A stretch of 64,000 nucleotides of DNA from Moraxella ovis (GTDB lineage: Bacteria; Pseudomonadota; Gammaproteobacteria; Pseudomonadales; Moraxellaceae): assembly GCF_900453105.1 (NCBI RefSeq), contig NZ_UGPW01000001.1:372001-436000 (forward strand), read 5' to 3'. Below are positions 9,729-20,745 of the stretch, piece by piece. The notes beneath the pieces were generated by a model. That model did not search any database and was not told the DNA's origin. It saw nothing but the letters and a program-made list of their open reading frames with translations. Positions within the stretch are counted from its first letter, which is position 1, and every line of letters starts with the position of its first letter. A program made the translations under genes and the position numbers.

Positions 9729-11273
9729 ATGCAACAATTGAATCCAGCCGAAATCAGCAACCTGATTAAGCAGCGTATTCAAGACCTTGACGTAGGCGCA
9801 ACTGCAAAAACTGAAGGCGTTATCGTCAGTGTTTCTGATGGTATTGTGCAGATTCACGGTCTAGAAGAGGCTATGTATGGTGAGATGATCGAGTTTGAGG
9901 GCAATGTTTATGGCATGGCACTTAACCTTGAGCAAGACTCAGTGGGCGCGGTTGTCCTAGGCGACTACCTAAGCCTACAGGAAGGTCAAAAAGCTTATTG
10001 TACAGGTCGTATTTTGGAAGTTCCAGTAGGTCCTGAACTACTAGGTCGTGTCGTTGATGCGCTAGGCAATCCAATTGACGGTAAAGGTCCTATCAACGCC
10101 AAATTGACTGACAAAGTCGAAAAAATTGCCCCTGGTGTTATCGCACGTCAATCAGTAGATGAGCCAGTTATGACTGGTTATAAAGCTGTTGATACGATGA
10201 TTCCTATTGGTCGTGGTCAGCGTGAGCTTATCATCGGTGACCGACAAACAGGTAAAACTGCATTGGCAATCGACGCCATCATCGCTCAAAAAGACTCTGG
10301 CATTAAGTGTGTGTACGTAGCAATCGGTCAAAAACGTTCGACCATCGCTAACGTAGTACGTAAGCTAGAAGAAACTGGTGCATTGGCATACACAACTGTT
10401 GTTGTTGCTTCAGCATCAGAGCCTGCAGCACTACAATACATCGCGCCTTACTCAGGCTGCACCATGGGTGAATACTTCCGTGACCGTGGTGAAGATGCAT
10501 TGATCGTGTATGATGATCTGTCTAAGCAAGCAGTTGCTTATCGTCAAATCTCACTACTACTACGTCGTCCACCAGGACGTGAAGCATACCCAGGTGACGT
10601 ATTCTATCTACATTCACGTCTTCTAGAGCGCGCATCGCGCGTTAACGCTGACTATGTAGAAGCGTTCACTAATGGTGAAGTGAAAGGTAAGACAGGTTCA
10701 CTAACTGCACTACCAATCATTGAAACACAAGCTGGTGACGTATCAGCATTCGTACCTACCAACGTAATTTCTATTACTGACGGTCAGATTTTCCTTGAGT
10801 CTAACCTATTTAACTCAGGTATCCGTCCTGCAGTGAACGCTGGTATCTCAGTATCGCGTGTTGGTGGTGCTGCGCAAACCAAAATCATCAAGAAGCTATC
10901 AGGTGGTATCCGTACCGCACTAGCACAGTATCGTGAATTGGCAGCATTTGCTCAGTTTGCATCTGACCTTGATGATGCTACCAAGCAACAGCTTGAGCAC
11001 GGTGAGCGTGTAACCGAACTAATGAAGCAAAAACAATATGCCCCAATGTCAATCGCTGACCAAGCGGCTGTTATCTACGCTTCTAACGAAGGTTACTTGG
11101 CTGATGTACCTGTTGAGAAGATTGGTGCATTTGAAGAAGCACTTCTACGCAACCTACGCGCAGATCACGCTTCATTGATGACTGAAATTGACCAAACTGC
11201 TAACTATAATGATGACATTGAAGGTCGTCTAAAAGCAGCTATTGAGTCATTTAAAGCATCAAGTAGCTACTAA
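9729..11273 (+). CDS. atpA: ATP synthase F1 subunit alpha
   Basis: Alpha is the non-catalytic nucleotide-binding subunit. The P-loop is GDRQTGKTA near residue 170, and the arginine finger region lies around [20 protein letters not shown] near 375. The length, 514 aa, is standard. Codon use is strongly biased, for example many CTA Leu and CGT Arg codons, consistent with high expression. A clean hairpin follows the stop codon. Confidence 0.98.
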   Translation: MQQLNPAEISNLIKQRIQDLDVGATAKTEGVIVSVSDGIVQIHGLEEAMYGEMIEFEGNVYGMALNLEQDSVGAVVLGDYLSLQEGQKAYCTGRILEVPVGPELLGRVVDALGNPIDGKGPINAKLTDKVEKIAPGVIARQSVDEPVMTGYKAVDTMIPIGRGQRELIIGDRQTGKTALAIDAIIAQKDSGIKCVYVAIGQKRSTIANVVRKLEETGALAYTTVVVASASEPAALQYIAPYSGCTMGEYFRDRGEDALIVYDDLSKQAVAYRQISLLLRRPPGREAYPGDVFYLHSRLLERASRVNADYVEAFTNGEVKGKTGSLTALPIIETQAGDVSAFVPTNVISITDGQIFLESNLFNSGIRPAVNAGISVSRVGGAAQTKIIKKLSGGIRTALAQYRELAAFAQFASDLDDATKQQLEHGERVTELMKQKQYAPMSIADQAAVIYASNEGYLADVPVEKIGAFEEALLRNLRADHASLMTEIDQTANYNDDIEGRLKAAIESFKASSSY

Positions 11274-11283
11274 GCGACATGAA

Positions 11284-11308
11284 TGGTGTGTCAATCATTG
11301 GCACACCA
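11284..11308 (+). promoter_or_regulatory. mRNA hairpin after atpA
   Basis: TGGTGTGTCAA and TTGGCACACCA form an 11-pair stem (one G-U pair) closed by a TCA loop. It starts 11 bases after the atpA stop, and no T-run follows. By position it parallels the hairpins after atpE and atpD, and I infer a role in stabilising the upstream message. Confidence 0.65.
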
Positions 11309-11343
11309 AACCCTATTTAAGATAGTCCAGTATTGGAACAACT

Positions 11344-12219
11344 ATGGCAAGCTTAAAAGAAATACGTGCAAAAGTAACCAGCATTAAAAGCACTCAAAAG
11401 ATTACGCGTGCAATGCAAATGGTGGCTGCCAGTAAAATGCGCCGAGCTCAAGAGCGCATGGAAATGGGTCGTCCTTATGCCGAAAGTATGTCCCGAGTGA
11501 TTACGCATTTGGTACAAGCACAATCGGATTATAAGCACCCATACATGGTGAGCCGTCCTGTCAATCGTGTGGGCTTTATTGTTGTTACTTCAGATCGTGG
11601 CTTGGCGGGTGGTCTAAACATTAACTTGTTTAAAAATCTACTAAAGTCGGTCAAACAATACCAAGATCAATCTGTTGAGATTGAATTTGCTGTTATCGGT
11701 TCTAAGGGCGTAAGCTTCTTTAAGAATTTCGGTGGCAAAGTAAGCTCAGTATTAACAGGCTACGGCGATAGCCCTAGCTATGAACAGCTAAGCACGCCGG
11801 TACAAGTGATGCTAGATGATTATAGCGAAGGTCGCTTGGATCGAATCTATTTAGTTTATAACAAATTTATCAACGCCATGACGCAAAAACCTTCTGTGAC
11901 ACAGCTTGTGCCATTACCAGAAGGTACATTTGCTGATGATGAAATGAGTGTGTCGCACAGCTGGGATTATATCTATGAACCAGATACTAAGACCCTCATT
12001 GATAGCCTTATGGTGCGTTATATTGAGTCTATCGTTTATCAAGCCGTGCTTGAAAACATTGCCTCAGAGCAATCAGCGCGTATGGTGGCGATGAAAGCTG
12101 CGACGGATAACGCTGGCAACTTAATTAAAGATTTACAGTTGGTTTATAACAAGCTGCGTCAAGCGGCGATTACCCGAGAGATTTCGGAAATCGTTGGCGG
12201 TGCGGCGGCTGTCTCTTAA
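11344..12219 (+). CDS. atpG: ATP synthase F1 subunit gamma
   Basis: Gamma is the central rotating shaft. The N-terminal coil [19 protein letters not shown] with [11 protein letters not shown] and the C-terminal coil [18 protein letters not shown] with [14 protein letters not shown] are the family hallmarks. The length is 291 aa. It is followed after 12 bases by a lipoprotein gene instead of by atpD, which is the usual neighbour. Confidence 0.97.
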   Translation: MASLKEIRAKVTSIKSTQKITRAMQMVAASKMRRAQERMEMGRPYAESMSRVITHLVQAQSDYKHPYMVSRPVNRVGFIVVTSDRGLAGGLNINLFKNLLKSVKQYQDQSVEIEFAVIGSKGVSFFKNFGGKVSSVLTGYGDSPSYEQLSTPVQVMLDDYSEGRLDRIYLVYNKFINAMTQKPSVTQLVPLPEGTFADDEMSVSHSWDYIYEPDTKTLIDSLMVRYIESIVYQAVLENIASEQSARMVAMKAATDNAGNLIKDLQLVYNKLRQAAITREISEIVGGAAAVS

Positions 12220-12231
12220 TATGGAGTTCTT

Positions 12232-12624
12232 ATGAATAATTATATGCGTGTTGTATTGGCATCATTGGTTGCGGCAGCTTTGGTAACAGGTTGTGTATCA
12301 ACGGGTAACGTAGCAATGAAAGAGCAAAGCCAGCAGAGCATTGAGCAAGCGATTATTAAAGGCAAGACTACTAAACAAGATGTTACCAGTACCTTTGGTT
12401 CTGCTGATAATGTTTCATTTACCGACAGCGGTAATGAAATTTGGACATATCGTCATTCAAAATCAAAGCCAATGGCAAGAAATTTTATTCCTTACAATTT
12501 TTTCTCGTTAGGTGAGAACATTCAGACTAAAGAGCTTGTTATCCTGTTTGATAGTCGTGGAGTGGTTTCTAATTACACCTTTAGAGAGACTGCTAACCAG
12601 TCAAAAATGGGTATTGCAGAATAA
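12232..12624 (+). CDS. Small lipoprotein inside the atp operon, SmpA/OmlA (BamE)-like fold
   Basis: The product is a 130-residue predicted lipoprotein: signal MRVVLASLVAAALVTGC with lipobox VTGC (Cys23). The mature part has IIKGKTTKQDVTSTFGSADN followed by an aromatic strand (NEIWTYRH), the pattern of the BamE/SmpA-like fold that packs against membrane assembly proteins. It is translated with its own GGAG site, lies 12 bases after atpG and 20 before atpD, and is in the same direction, so it must be co-transcribed with the ATP synthase. No link to ATP synthase is known to me; the function is unknown. It is distinct in length and sequence from canonical BamE. Confidence 0.8.
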   Translation: MNNYMRVVLASLVAAALVTGCVSTGNVAMKEQSQQSIEQAIIKGKTTKQDVTSTFGSADNVSFTDSGNEIWTYRHSKSKPMARNFIPYNFFSLGENIQTKELVILFDSRGVVSNYTFRETANQSKMGIAE

Positions 12625-12635
12625 CTTATATTTAG

Positions 12636-14069
<1,434 letters not shown>

Positions 14070-14082
14070 GTTTAATGATAAG

Positions 14083-14110
14083 CCAAACCAGACCTTAGGG
14101 TTTGGTTTGG
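14083..14110 (+). promoter_or_regulatory. mRNA hairpin after atpD
   Basis: CCAAACCAGACC and GGTTTGGTTTGG form a 12-pair stem (one G-U) with a TTAG loop, 13 bases after the atpD stop. No T-run follows. It could reduce read-through into atpC or protect the atpD 3' end; its position matches the hairpins after atpE and atpA. Confidence 0.65.
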
Positions 14111-14181
14111 TGAGCTAAATTAGTGGCAATTTTTATATATCTTGAAATTGCCATCATTAGACTTAACATTAGGAGAGTATA

Positions 14182-14598
14182 ATGGCAACTTTTAAATGCC
14201 GAGTGGTAAGTGCTCGAGAAGAGTTGTATGCTGGCGACATCAGCGTTCTAGTGGCAGCTGGTCACGATGGTGAGATTGGTATTCTTGCGGGTCACACCCC
14301 TTTGATTACCCTGCTAAGACCAGGCACTTTGCGCTTAAAAAATGCTGAAGGTGCAGAAGAGATCATCTATGTATCTGGTGGCGTTCTAGAAGTGCAACCA
14401 AACATCGTAACTGTTTTGGCAGATTCTGCTGAACGTGCGCAAGACCTAGATGAAGCAAAAATTGCTGAAGCACGCCGCGCAGCTGAACAACTATTGGCAA
14501 ATCAAAACAACACCGTTCAGACGAATGCTGCACTGGCTGCACTGGCTGAGTCCGTAGCACAGCTACAAACCATCCAAAAATACAAAAACCGCGCTTAA
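14182..14598 (+). CDS. atpC: ATP synthase F1 subunit epsilon
   Basis: Epsilon is the inhibitory and coupling subunit on the central stalk. The N-terminal beta-sandwich (residues 1-85) includes GHDGEIGILAGHTPLITLLRPG and YVSGGVLEVQPN, and the C-terminal helical hairpin is Ala/Glu-rich. The length is 138 aa. The gene has a TAGGAGAG ribosome site and ends the operon. The next gene, a response regulator, starts 49 bases later with no terminator seen between. Confidence 0.97.
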   Translation: MATFKCRVVSAREELYAGDISVLVAAGHDGEIGILAGHTPLITLLRPGTLRLKNAEGAEEIIYVSGGVLEVQPNIVTVLADSAERAQDLDEAKIAEARRAAEQLLANQNNTVQTNAALAALAESVAQLQTIQKYKNRA

Positions 14599-14647
14599 TC
14601 GGTTGGTATTTTATAAAGCAATCGTATGATTTAGCTTAAGGATAACC

Positions 14648-15376
14648 ATGACAACAAATACACCAACACCTGAAAAAGAAAACATTCCTAGAATCTTGAT
14701 CGTTGAAGATGATGAAAGATTGGCAATGCTAACCCAAGATTATCTAAGACGTAATGGCTTGGATGTCGCCATTGAGACTGATGGCACGTGTGCGATTCGT
14801 CGCATTGTCAGCGAGCAGCCAGATTTGGTGGTGCTAGATGTCATGTTGCCTGGATCTGATGGGTTGACAGTCTGCCGTGAAGTACGACCAAATTACCAAA
14901 ATCCAATTTTGATGTTAACGGCTCGTACCGAAGACATGGATCAGGTATTAGGCCTTGAGATGGGTGCGGATGACTATGTCGCTAAGCCTGCTCAGCCAAG
15001 AGTATTGCTAGCGCGTATTCGTGCATTGCTTCGCCGTTCTGAGACCGCACCTTCTGTAGATTCGCCACAACGTTTAGAGTTTGGTGATCTGGTGATTGAT
15101 AATGGTGGTCGTTCTGTTACTTTGAATGATGAATTGGTTGACTTTACTAGTGCGGAATATGATTTGCTGTGGCTATTAGCTTCGAATTCAGGTCGAATTT
15201 TATCCCGCGAAGACATTTTTGAGCGTCTGCGTGGTATTGAGTACGATGGCCAAGACCGTTCGATCGATGTTCGTATTTCGCGCATCCGTCCAAAGATTGG
15301 CGATGACCCAGAGAATCCTAAGCGCATCAAAACCGTTCGTAGCAAGGGTTATTTGTTTGTCAAAGAAGGCAACTAA
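14648..15376 (+). CDS. rstA: OmpR-family response regulator, RstA/BfmR-like
   Basis: This is a two-component response regulator. The receiver domain (residues about 14-128) has the acidic pocket VEDDE, phospho-acceptor Asp64 in VVLDVMLPG and Lys113 in DDYVAKPAQP. The winged-helix DNA-binding domain (about 140-240) ends in RIKTVRSKGYLFV. The partner kinase is immediately downstream. By sequence and pairing it is closest in my reading to RstA and to Acinetobacter BfmR, which controls envelope and surface traits; that role is inferred. A hairpin terminator lies between it and the kinase, suggesting the regulator is made in excess. Confidence 0.82.
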   Translation: MTTNTPTPEKENIPRILIVEDDERLAMLTQDYLRRNGLDVAIETDGTCAIRRIVSEQPDLVVLDVMLPGSDGLTVCREVRPNYQNPILMLTARTEDMDQVLGLEMGADDYVAKPAQPRVLLARIRALLRRSETAPSVDSPQRLEFGDLVIDNGGRSVTLNDELVDFTSAEYDLLWLLASNSGRILSREDIFERLRGIEYDGQDRSIDVRISRIRPKIGDDPENPKRIKTVRSKGYLFVKEGN

Positions 15377-15385
15377 TAATGTATC

Positions 15386-15429
15386 CAAAAATAAAAGCTG
15401 GCTGATGCTGGCTTTTATTTTATTTTTTT
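15386..15429 (+). terminator. Intercistronic terminator between regulator and kinase
   Basis: AAAATAAAAGC pairs with GCTTTTATTTT around a 12-base loop, followed by ATTTTTTTG. It would terminate part of the transcripts leaving rstA, so the kinase gene may depend on read-through. Confidence 0.65.
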
Positions 15430-15446
15430 GATGATTGTTGATTTTT

Positions 15447-17132
15447 ATGGCGCTAATTTCTTTAACTGAACGCAGTATCTTTTTTCGCATTTATGCAGGG
15501 CTTTTATTGGTGTGCCTTGCAGTGGCTTTTTTTGCCTATTTGCTTGTAGATACCATCAACCAAGAGCGTATCCAATCCTATCGCGAGAAAGCCTCTACGG
15601 GCGCCTTCTATCTTATCAGTCAAGGCGTGGCGCATCAACAAGAACCAAGTCGTCGTCAGTATTGGCTGTCAGATGCCAGTCGATTGTTTGGTGAGAGTTT
15701 CTCAGTTGTTCCAATGAACACGGTTGAATTTAAAGGCCGTGAAATCAGACGTCTCAACGAAGAAAAAACCGTGGTTCGTTATGACTCCGCCACCAAAGAA
15801 TCAACCATTTATCACCGAATTGCTGGCGAAGATAATCTATTAACGGTTAAGCTATCCCAAGTTGGTGAGCGTCAGGTGCGCGCATTGACGATTTTCTTGT
15901 TGGATGATTTGTCTTATTATCCAACTATTGAGGCTAAGACAGGGCGCTTGCAGTTTTTAAGCCAAAAATTTTCTTATCCTATTCAAATTAGACCCATAGA
16001 TTCGGTGGGTCTTGATTCTAGCCAGATTGCCCGCATTCGTCGTGATGAGCCAGTCATTCTCTATAAAGACGGCGATGGTATTCAAAATTCATTGATCTCA
16101 TTTGTCGTGGCATCAGAAGTTGATACTTTGGTTATTGTCATTGGTCCTATTGATCTTTTTAATTGGTTTCCGCTGAATCTGATTGCCAGTGTGGTTTTGA
16201 TTTGTTTATTGCTCATTAGTTTGGGTGTTTATGGTTTGATTTTCCCGCTTGAGCGCAGATTGCAGTTGCTACAGGCGGGTGTAAACCGTGTCATGCAAGG
16301 TGATCTAAATACTCGTGTGCAGGTCGTGGGGCATGATGATGTTGCGCGTCTTTCATCTACTTTTAATGCCATGACGCAGCACATCAAGCGTTTGATTGAG
16401 GCGCAAAGGGAGCTGACGCGTGCGGTGTCGCATGAGCTTCGTACGCCTGTTGCGCGTATTCGCTTTGCGGTGGATATGCTGGCTGACGAAGATGACTATG
16501 AGTCTAGACAATTTCAAAAACAATATATCGATGAAGACATTGAGTCTTTAAATGAGTTGATTGATGAGATCTTGACCTATGCTAAGTTGGAAGAAGGTTC
16601 GCCGAAGCTTGAGTGGGAATTGGTCGATTTGGGTGATCTGGTGAGGCAGGTTGAGCGTGAGACGAATGCCCTTGGTAAGGACATTAAGGTTGCGGTGAAT
16701 ATCACTTCGCCTAAGGCGCAGGCGATGGCAGACAGGCGTTATTTGCATCGTGTGGTACAGAACTTGGCAGGTAATGCCATGCGATATGCTGAGAGTAGCA
16801 TTATCATTAGTACAGGTGTTGTGAAAGGGCGCGCCTTTGTTAGTGTTGAAGATGATGGGCAGGGTATCAAGGAAGAGGATCGTGAAAAAGTCTTTGTGCC
16901 ATTTGCGCGTCTTGATGACAGTCGTACTCGCGCATCAGGTGGTTACGGTCTTGGGCTGTCCATCGTCTCACGAATTGCCTTTTGGTTCAACGCCAATCTA
17001 AAAGTTGATGAAAGCCTTGATCTAAAGGGCGCAAGATTTATCATGGATTGGCCAGCTAAGCAAACGGGCGTGTATATCGTTGCTGATGAACTGACCCAAG
17101 CCAAAAGCGATAAAGTGCTGATTGGTGATTAA
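15447..17132 (+). CDS. rstB: Sensor histidine kinase, RstB/BfmS-like
   Basis: This is a membrane sensor kinase of 561 residues. It has a first helix (about 11-34), a large periplasmic sensor region (about 35-240), a second helix (about 242-266), a HAMP domain with RVMQGDLNTRVQVVGHDDVA, an H-box with His329 in AVSHELRTPVARIRF, and an ATPase domain with NLAGNAMRY (N-box), VEDDGQGI (G1) and GGYGLGLSIVSRI (G2). I use the ATG at 15447; TTG at 15435 is in frame but adds only four residues. It forms a pair with the upstream response regulator. Confidence 0.85.
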   Translation: MALISLTERSIFFRIYAGLLLVCLAVAFFAYLLVDTINQERIQSYREKASTGAFYLISQGVAHQQEPSRRQYWLSDASRLFGESFSVVPMNTVEFKGREIRRLNEEKTVVRYDSATKESTIYHRIAGEDNLLTVKLSQVGERQVRALTIFLLDDLSYYPTIEAKTGRLQFLSQKFSYPIQIRPIDSVGLDSSQIARIRRDEPVILYKDGDGIQNSLISFVVASEVDTLVIVIGPIDLFNWFPLNLIASVVLICLLLISLGVYGLIFPLERRLQLLQAGVNRVMQGDLNTRVQVVGHDDVARLSSTFNAMTQHIKRLIEAQRELTRAVSHELRTPVARIRFAVDMLADEDDYESRQFQKQYIDEDIESLNELIDEILTYAKLEEGSPKLEWELVDLGDLVRQVERETNALGKDIKVAVNITSPKAQAMADRRYLHRVVQNLAGNAMRYAESSIIISTGVVKGRAFVSVEDDGQGIKEEDREKVFVPFARLDDSRTRASGGYGLGLSIVSRIAFWFNANLKVDESLDLKGARFIMDWPAKQTGVYIVADELTQAKSDKVLIGD

Positions 17133-17162
17133 GTCTTTTATGACTTGATTGAGTTAGTAATA

Positions 17163-17196
17163 ATAAAACCACCTAAGTGATTTTAGGTGGTTTTAT
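17163..17196. terminator. Bidirectional terminator between rstB and envZ-like gene
   Basis: AAAACCACCTAA and TTAGGTGGTTTT form a 12-pair perfect stem with a six-base loop, with T-runs on both strands. It ends both convergent kinase genes. Confidence 0.85.
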
Positions 17197-17207
17197 GTTA
17201 TTTTTGG

Positions 17208-18629
17208 CTATTCTTCGGTATCGTCATTGATAACGACTTGAGTGATGAGTGGGATTTTGATGCAGACATATAGTCCTCCCTCAGGATGATTCATCGCTTC
17301 GACCTCGCCTTGGTGTAAGCGTGTGATTCGATTGACGATGGCAAGACCTAACCCGCTGCCTTGAGTGGTGCGTGCTGTCTCTCCGCGCTCAAATGGCTGC
17401 ATGATGCGCTCTAGCTGATCATCGGCCACACCTTCGCCCTCGTCTTTGACATGAATGATGAGCTTGGGGAATTTGGCATGCGGATCAGTGAGCTCCAGAC
17501 CAGCATCCTCATCAGTGGCAGGCGGTAGGATCGATGCACCAATATGAATAGGCTCACGACCATAACGAATGGCGTTATTCACCAGATTGATGATGAGGCG
17601 CTTGATTGACAGCGGGCGAACAGGCACATCGTGGCTGACATCACTTTCATAGATAAAGCGCGTATCGGTAAACTGCACCATAATTTCCTTAAAAATCGTG
17701 TCTAGATTTGTCAAGCGTACAGGTTCGTCTGAGCCATCCTTCATGAATGAAATGAACTGCTCCAAGATGGCATCCATGTCCTCAATATCATAAACTATGC
17801 CTTCGCGGAAAAACTCATCGGGCAGCATCTCCGCCGTCAGACGCATTCTGGTCAAGGGCGTGCGCAGGTCATGACTGATGCCTGCTAGCATGATGGTTCG
17901 TTCCTTTTGGGCTTGGTTTAGGGTGGTGAATAAGCGGTTAAAAGCGGTATTAACTTGGCGAATCTCTCGCGGACCCTTGTTGGTGGCGAGCGTGGTGGCG
18001 TGTCCTTGTTGAATGTAGTCTGTGGCGGCGCGTTCTAGTTTTTTAAGTGGGCGATTTAATCCGCGCACCAGCATCCAGATGGTTAATAAAGTGATGAACG
18101 GCAATCCAAAGGCAAAACCTGCCAACACGCCCGTGCTGTACTGAGAATAGTAAGTCACAGGCTCGCGCAGCCATCTGTTGGGGTATTTGCTGTCTTGTAC
18201 CCATAATTTGGGTTCTGGCTTGAATTTAAAAAACACCTTAACTTCACGCCCAAGCTCACGCCCGATCTCGCTTGCCAATATGTCAGTTAAGTCGCTTACG
18301 AAGAATTTATCGGTCACATCAGGAAACCGCTTGGAATCATCGATGATCTCAACATGACTGTTATCAATCAGCCACGCCATCATCTTAGGATCATCTTGCC
18401 AAGTGGTGCTGGCACTGTCCATGAGCCTAATTTCACTGGCCAGATAACTTGCGTGGTTCTTTAATTCAGGTAGATACAGACTGCGCCAAAACAGCCATAC
18501 CGACAGCCAAACACTGGCAAATACGATAAAAATCACCACCAAGATCGTCTGCCAAGTGTTAGAATATAGGCGATGGCGCAAATGGGCAAAAAAATGGCTT
18601 AGGCGATGACTCATGGGCTGCTCTGGCAT
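17208..18629 (-). CDS. envZ: EnvZ-like sensor histidine kinase without an adjacent regulator
   Basis: This is a membrane sensor kinase with helices at about 27-50 and 166-188 flanking a periplasmic domain, a HAMP linker, an H-box with His253 in AGISHDLRTPLTRMRLTAEM, which is almost exactly the EnvZ signature, an N-box NLVNNAIRYG, and G2 GSGLGLAIVNRI. EnvZ normally pairs with OmpR in osmotic and porin control. Here no ompR lies next to it: upstream is the divergent rpsP operon and downstream the convergent rstB-like gene. A second ATG at 18614 is an equally plausible start. The partner must be encoded elsewhere, possibly an OmpR or the RstA-like protein nearby; that is inference. Confidence 0.82.
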   Translation of the reverse strand: MPEQPMSHRLSHFFAHLRHRLYSNTWQTILVVIFIVFASVWLSVWLFWRSLYLPELKNHASYLASEIRLMDSASTTWQDDPKMMAWLIDNSHVEIIDDSKRFPDVTDKFFVSDLTDILASEIGRELGREVKVFFKFKPEPKLWVQDSKYPNRWLREPVTYYSQYSTGVLAGFAFGLPFITLLTIWMLVRGLNRPLKKLERAATDYIQQGHATTLATNKGPREIRQVNTAFNRLFTTLNQAQKERTIMLAGISHDLRTPLTRMRLTAEMLPDEFFREGIVYDIEDMDAILEQFISFMKDGSDEPVRLTNLDTIFKEIMVQFTDTRFIYESDVSHDVPVRPLSIKRLIINLVNNAIRYGREPIHIGASILPPATDEDAGLELTDPHAKFPKLIIHVKDEGEGVADDQLERIMQPFERGETARTTQGSGLGLAIVNRITRLHQGEVEAMNHPEGGLYVCIKIPLITQVVINDDTEE

Positions 18630-18728
18630 TCATTGAGGTTATGATGTGGAAAATTGTATCACAGCTTCGCGACTTTTCGAAATGTTGATAAAAATTTGCC
18701 AAAAATACGATATTTTTTAGATTTTACT

Positions 18729-18756
18729 TTGAAAGGCGAGCAAATTTTGGTATAAT
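18729..18756 (+). promoter_or_regulatory. Promoter of the rpsP operon
   Basis: TTGAAA (18729-18734), a 16-base spacer and TATAAT (18751-18756) make a near-consensus sigma-70 promoter, 117 bases before rpsP. The leader in between may hold control elements, but I see no strong hairpin. Confidence 0.75.
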
Positions 18757-18872
18757 TGAAGTCTTTTTAATGGTTCTGTTTTGTCATCGGCTCATCCTCA
18801 ACTCGGACGACAGGATTATTAACCTAATTCTTGCAACAAACTTTTTTACTTAATTTTTTAAAGAGAGTTATC

Positions 18873-19118
18873 ATGGTTGTTATTCGTCTAGCCCGTGGCG
18901 GCGCAAAAAAACGTCCTTTCTATCAAGTAGTTGTTGCTGACAAGCGTGCTGCACGCGACGGTCGCCACATCGAAAAAATCGGTTTCTTTAACCCACTAGC
19001 GCGTGGCCAAGAAGAGACTTTCCGCATTGACCTAGATACTTACAATGCATGGATCGCTAAAGGTGCACAGCCTTCTGATCGTGTAGCTCAGCTAGTAAAA
19101 GCTAAGCAAGCTGCTTAA
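18873..19118 (+). CDS. rpsP: 30S ribosomal protein S16
   Basis: S16 is a small-subunit protein needed for 30S assembly. The 81 residues begin [20 protein letters not shown], the family signature, with [13 protein letters not shown] following. I start at the ATG at 18873, preceded by AAAGAGAG, rather than the in-frame ATG at 18831. It is first in rpsP-rimM-trmD-rplS and is followed by a terminator-like hairpin. Confidence 0.97.
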   Translation: MVVIRLARGGAKKRPFYQVVVADKRAARDGRHIEKIGFFNPLARGQEETFRIDLDTYNAWIAKGAQPSDRVAQLVKAKQAA

Positions 19119-19158
19119 TACTTATTGGTGGCTTTGATGCACGCCAAAAGTTAAAACA

Positions 19159-19212
19159 AAAAATCGGTTTGTGTTGTTCATAGAACTTCTTCGCAAGCCG
19201 ATTTTTATTTTA
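19159..19212 (+). terminator. Partial terminator/attenuator between rpsP and rimM
   Basis: AAAAATCGGTTTG pairs with CAAGCCGATTTTT (13 pairs, one G-T) around a 22-base loop and runs into ATTTTATT. It lies between an abundant ribosomal protein gene and the low-abundance rimM and trmD genes, so partial termination is likely. Confidence 0.65.
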
Positions 19213-19234
19213 TCCGTTTTTAGATGATGAAGAT

Positions 19235-19798
19235 ATGATCACCACGAAGCCAAATTTACGCCGCGATGTACAAACACCCAATGCTGATGAATTAATCAAA
19301 ATCGCCACCCTGAAGAAGCCTTATGGCATCAAAGGCTGGCTTTGGGTATTCAGCGAGACGGACAATCGCGCTGATGTTTTTGCCATGAAGCCTTGGTGGA
19401 TGAAGACAGCGACTGGATTTAAGCCGCTGACGGTGACGAATTGGCGAGAGCAGGGCGCAGGCTTGGTGGCGAGTTTTGCTGAGGTTCTTGACCGCAATGT
19501 CGCTGAGACCATGAATGGCACAACGGTTTGGGTGCACCGAGATAATCTTCCTAGTCTTGATGAAGATGAGTATTATTGGTCTGATTTGATCGGTCTTACT
19601 GTGATTAACGAAGAAGGCGAGAATCTTGGCATCATTAAAGAGATGTTCGAGACAGGCGCGCACGAGATCATCTCTGTCAAGGCGACTAAAGACAGCATTG
19701 ATGCTGAGGATCGACTGATTCCATGGCACAAAGAGATTGTGCTTGCTGTGGACCTAGAAAAACAAACCATGCTCGTGGCATGGGGTGCAGACTACTAG
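19235..19798 (+). CDS. rimM: Ribosome maturation factor RimM
   Basis: RimM binds S19 in immature 30S subunits and aids 16S rRNA head folding. The N-terminal RimM domain begins KIATLKKPYGIKGWLWV, and the C-terminal PRC-barrel includes YYWSDLIGLTVINEEGENLG and ends LIPWHKEIVLAVDLEKQTM. The length is 187 aa. It lies between a terminator-like hairpin and trmD, 15 bases ahead of trmD. Confidence 0.95.
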   Translation: MITTKPNLRRDVQTPNADELIKIATLKKPYGIKGWLWVFSETDNRADVFAMKPWWMKTATGFKPLTVTNWREQGAGLVASFAEVLDRNVAETMNGTTVWVHRDNLPSLDEDEYYWSDLIGLTVINEEGENLGIIKEMFETGAHEIISVKATKDSIDAEDRLIPWHKEIVLAVDLEKQTMLVAWGADY

Positions 19799-19813
19799 CG
19801 GATCGGGTTTGGT

Positions 19814-20575
19814 ATGTTTTTTGCGGTTGTTAGTATCATGCCAGAGATGTTCGGCGCGATGCGTGATTTTGGCATCACAGGGCGTGCAGTGATGCGTCAG
19901 CAAGCTGTCATTCATGTGATTAATCCGCGGGATTTTACCATGGATAATTATAAGCGCATCGATGAGCGCACCTTTGGCGGTGGACCGGGTATGGTCATGA
20001 TGGCAGAGCCATTGGAGCGTGCGATTTTACATGCCAAAGAGCAGGCCGAGAACCATTTCAAGGATAAAGGCATCGATGATCCAATTTGTCCTGTTGTCTA
20101 TATGTCGCCGCAAGGTAAGACTTTGGATGAGCCAAGTGTGGTGGAGTTTGCTAATTATGATGGCATGATTCTACTGTGTGGTCGTTATGAAGGCATTGAT
20201 GAGCGTCTGCTGGAATGCTATGTCGATGCTGAGGTGTCGATTGGTGATTATGTATTAACAGGCGGGGAGCTGCCTGCGATGGTGCTGATGGATAGCGTCA
20301 TTCGGCGCATTCCTGCCGTGATGGGTGACGATAAGTCAGCGGTCGAAGACAGCTTTGTGGATGGACTGCTTGACTGTCCGCATTATACCAAGCCGATCGA
20401 ATTTCAAGGTAAGGCAGTGCCAGATGTGCTACTGTCAGGTCATCATGCCAATATCGCAAAATGGCGATTCATCCAACAAGTAAAACGTACCAAGGCGCGT
20501 CGCCCCGATCTGTGGGAGAAATTCACCCCGACCAAAGAACAGGCTAAATGGCTAAAATCATTGGATGATGAGTGA
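19814..20575 (+). CDS. trmD: tRNA (guanine-37-N1)-methyltransferase TrmD
   Basis: TrmD makes m1G37 in tRNAs and prevents +1 frameshifting. The protein begins [20 protein letters not shown] and carries the SPOUT trefoil-knot SAM site: [24 protein letters not shown] and [15 protein letters not shown]. The length, 253 aa, is normal. Its GGTTTGGT leader gives only a weak ribosome site, in keeping with low expression relative to the flanking ribosomal protein genes. Confidence 0.97.
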   Translation: MFFAVVSIMPEMFGAMRDFGITGRAVMRQQAVIHVINPRDFTMDNYKRIDERTFGGGPGMVMMAEPLERAILHAKEQAENHFKDKGIDDPICPVVYMSPQGKTLDEPSVVEFANYDGMILLCGRYEGIDERLLECYVDAEVSIGDYVLTGGELPAMVLMDSVIRRIPAVMGDDKSAVEDSFVDGLLDCPHYTKPIEFQGKAVPDVLLSGHHANIAKWRFIQQVKRTKARRPDLWEKFTPTKEQAKWLKSLDDE

Positions 20576-20593
20576 TAAAAACTGCTTTAGTTC

Positions 20594-20622
20594 TTGAATG
20601 CGAACAAAATATCTGGTAAAAT
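20594..20622 (+). promoter_or_regulatory. Separate promoter of rplS
   Basis: TTGAAT (20594-20599), a 17-base spacer and TAAAAT (20617-20622) lie between trmD and rplS, 124 bases before the rplS start. This would let L19 be made independently of the weakly expressed rimM-trmD section. Confidence 0.6.
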
Positions 20623-20745
20623 AGTCAAGTTTTTGCCCATGTGGTTTGGGCTTGCAGTGATTCACTGCTGATCATGTTACGATATGCGACCTCTTAACCA
20701 CACATACAGGAGGTATCAGCCTATGTCGTTAGATTGGAGATTGCC

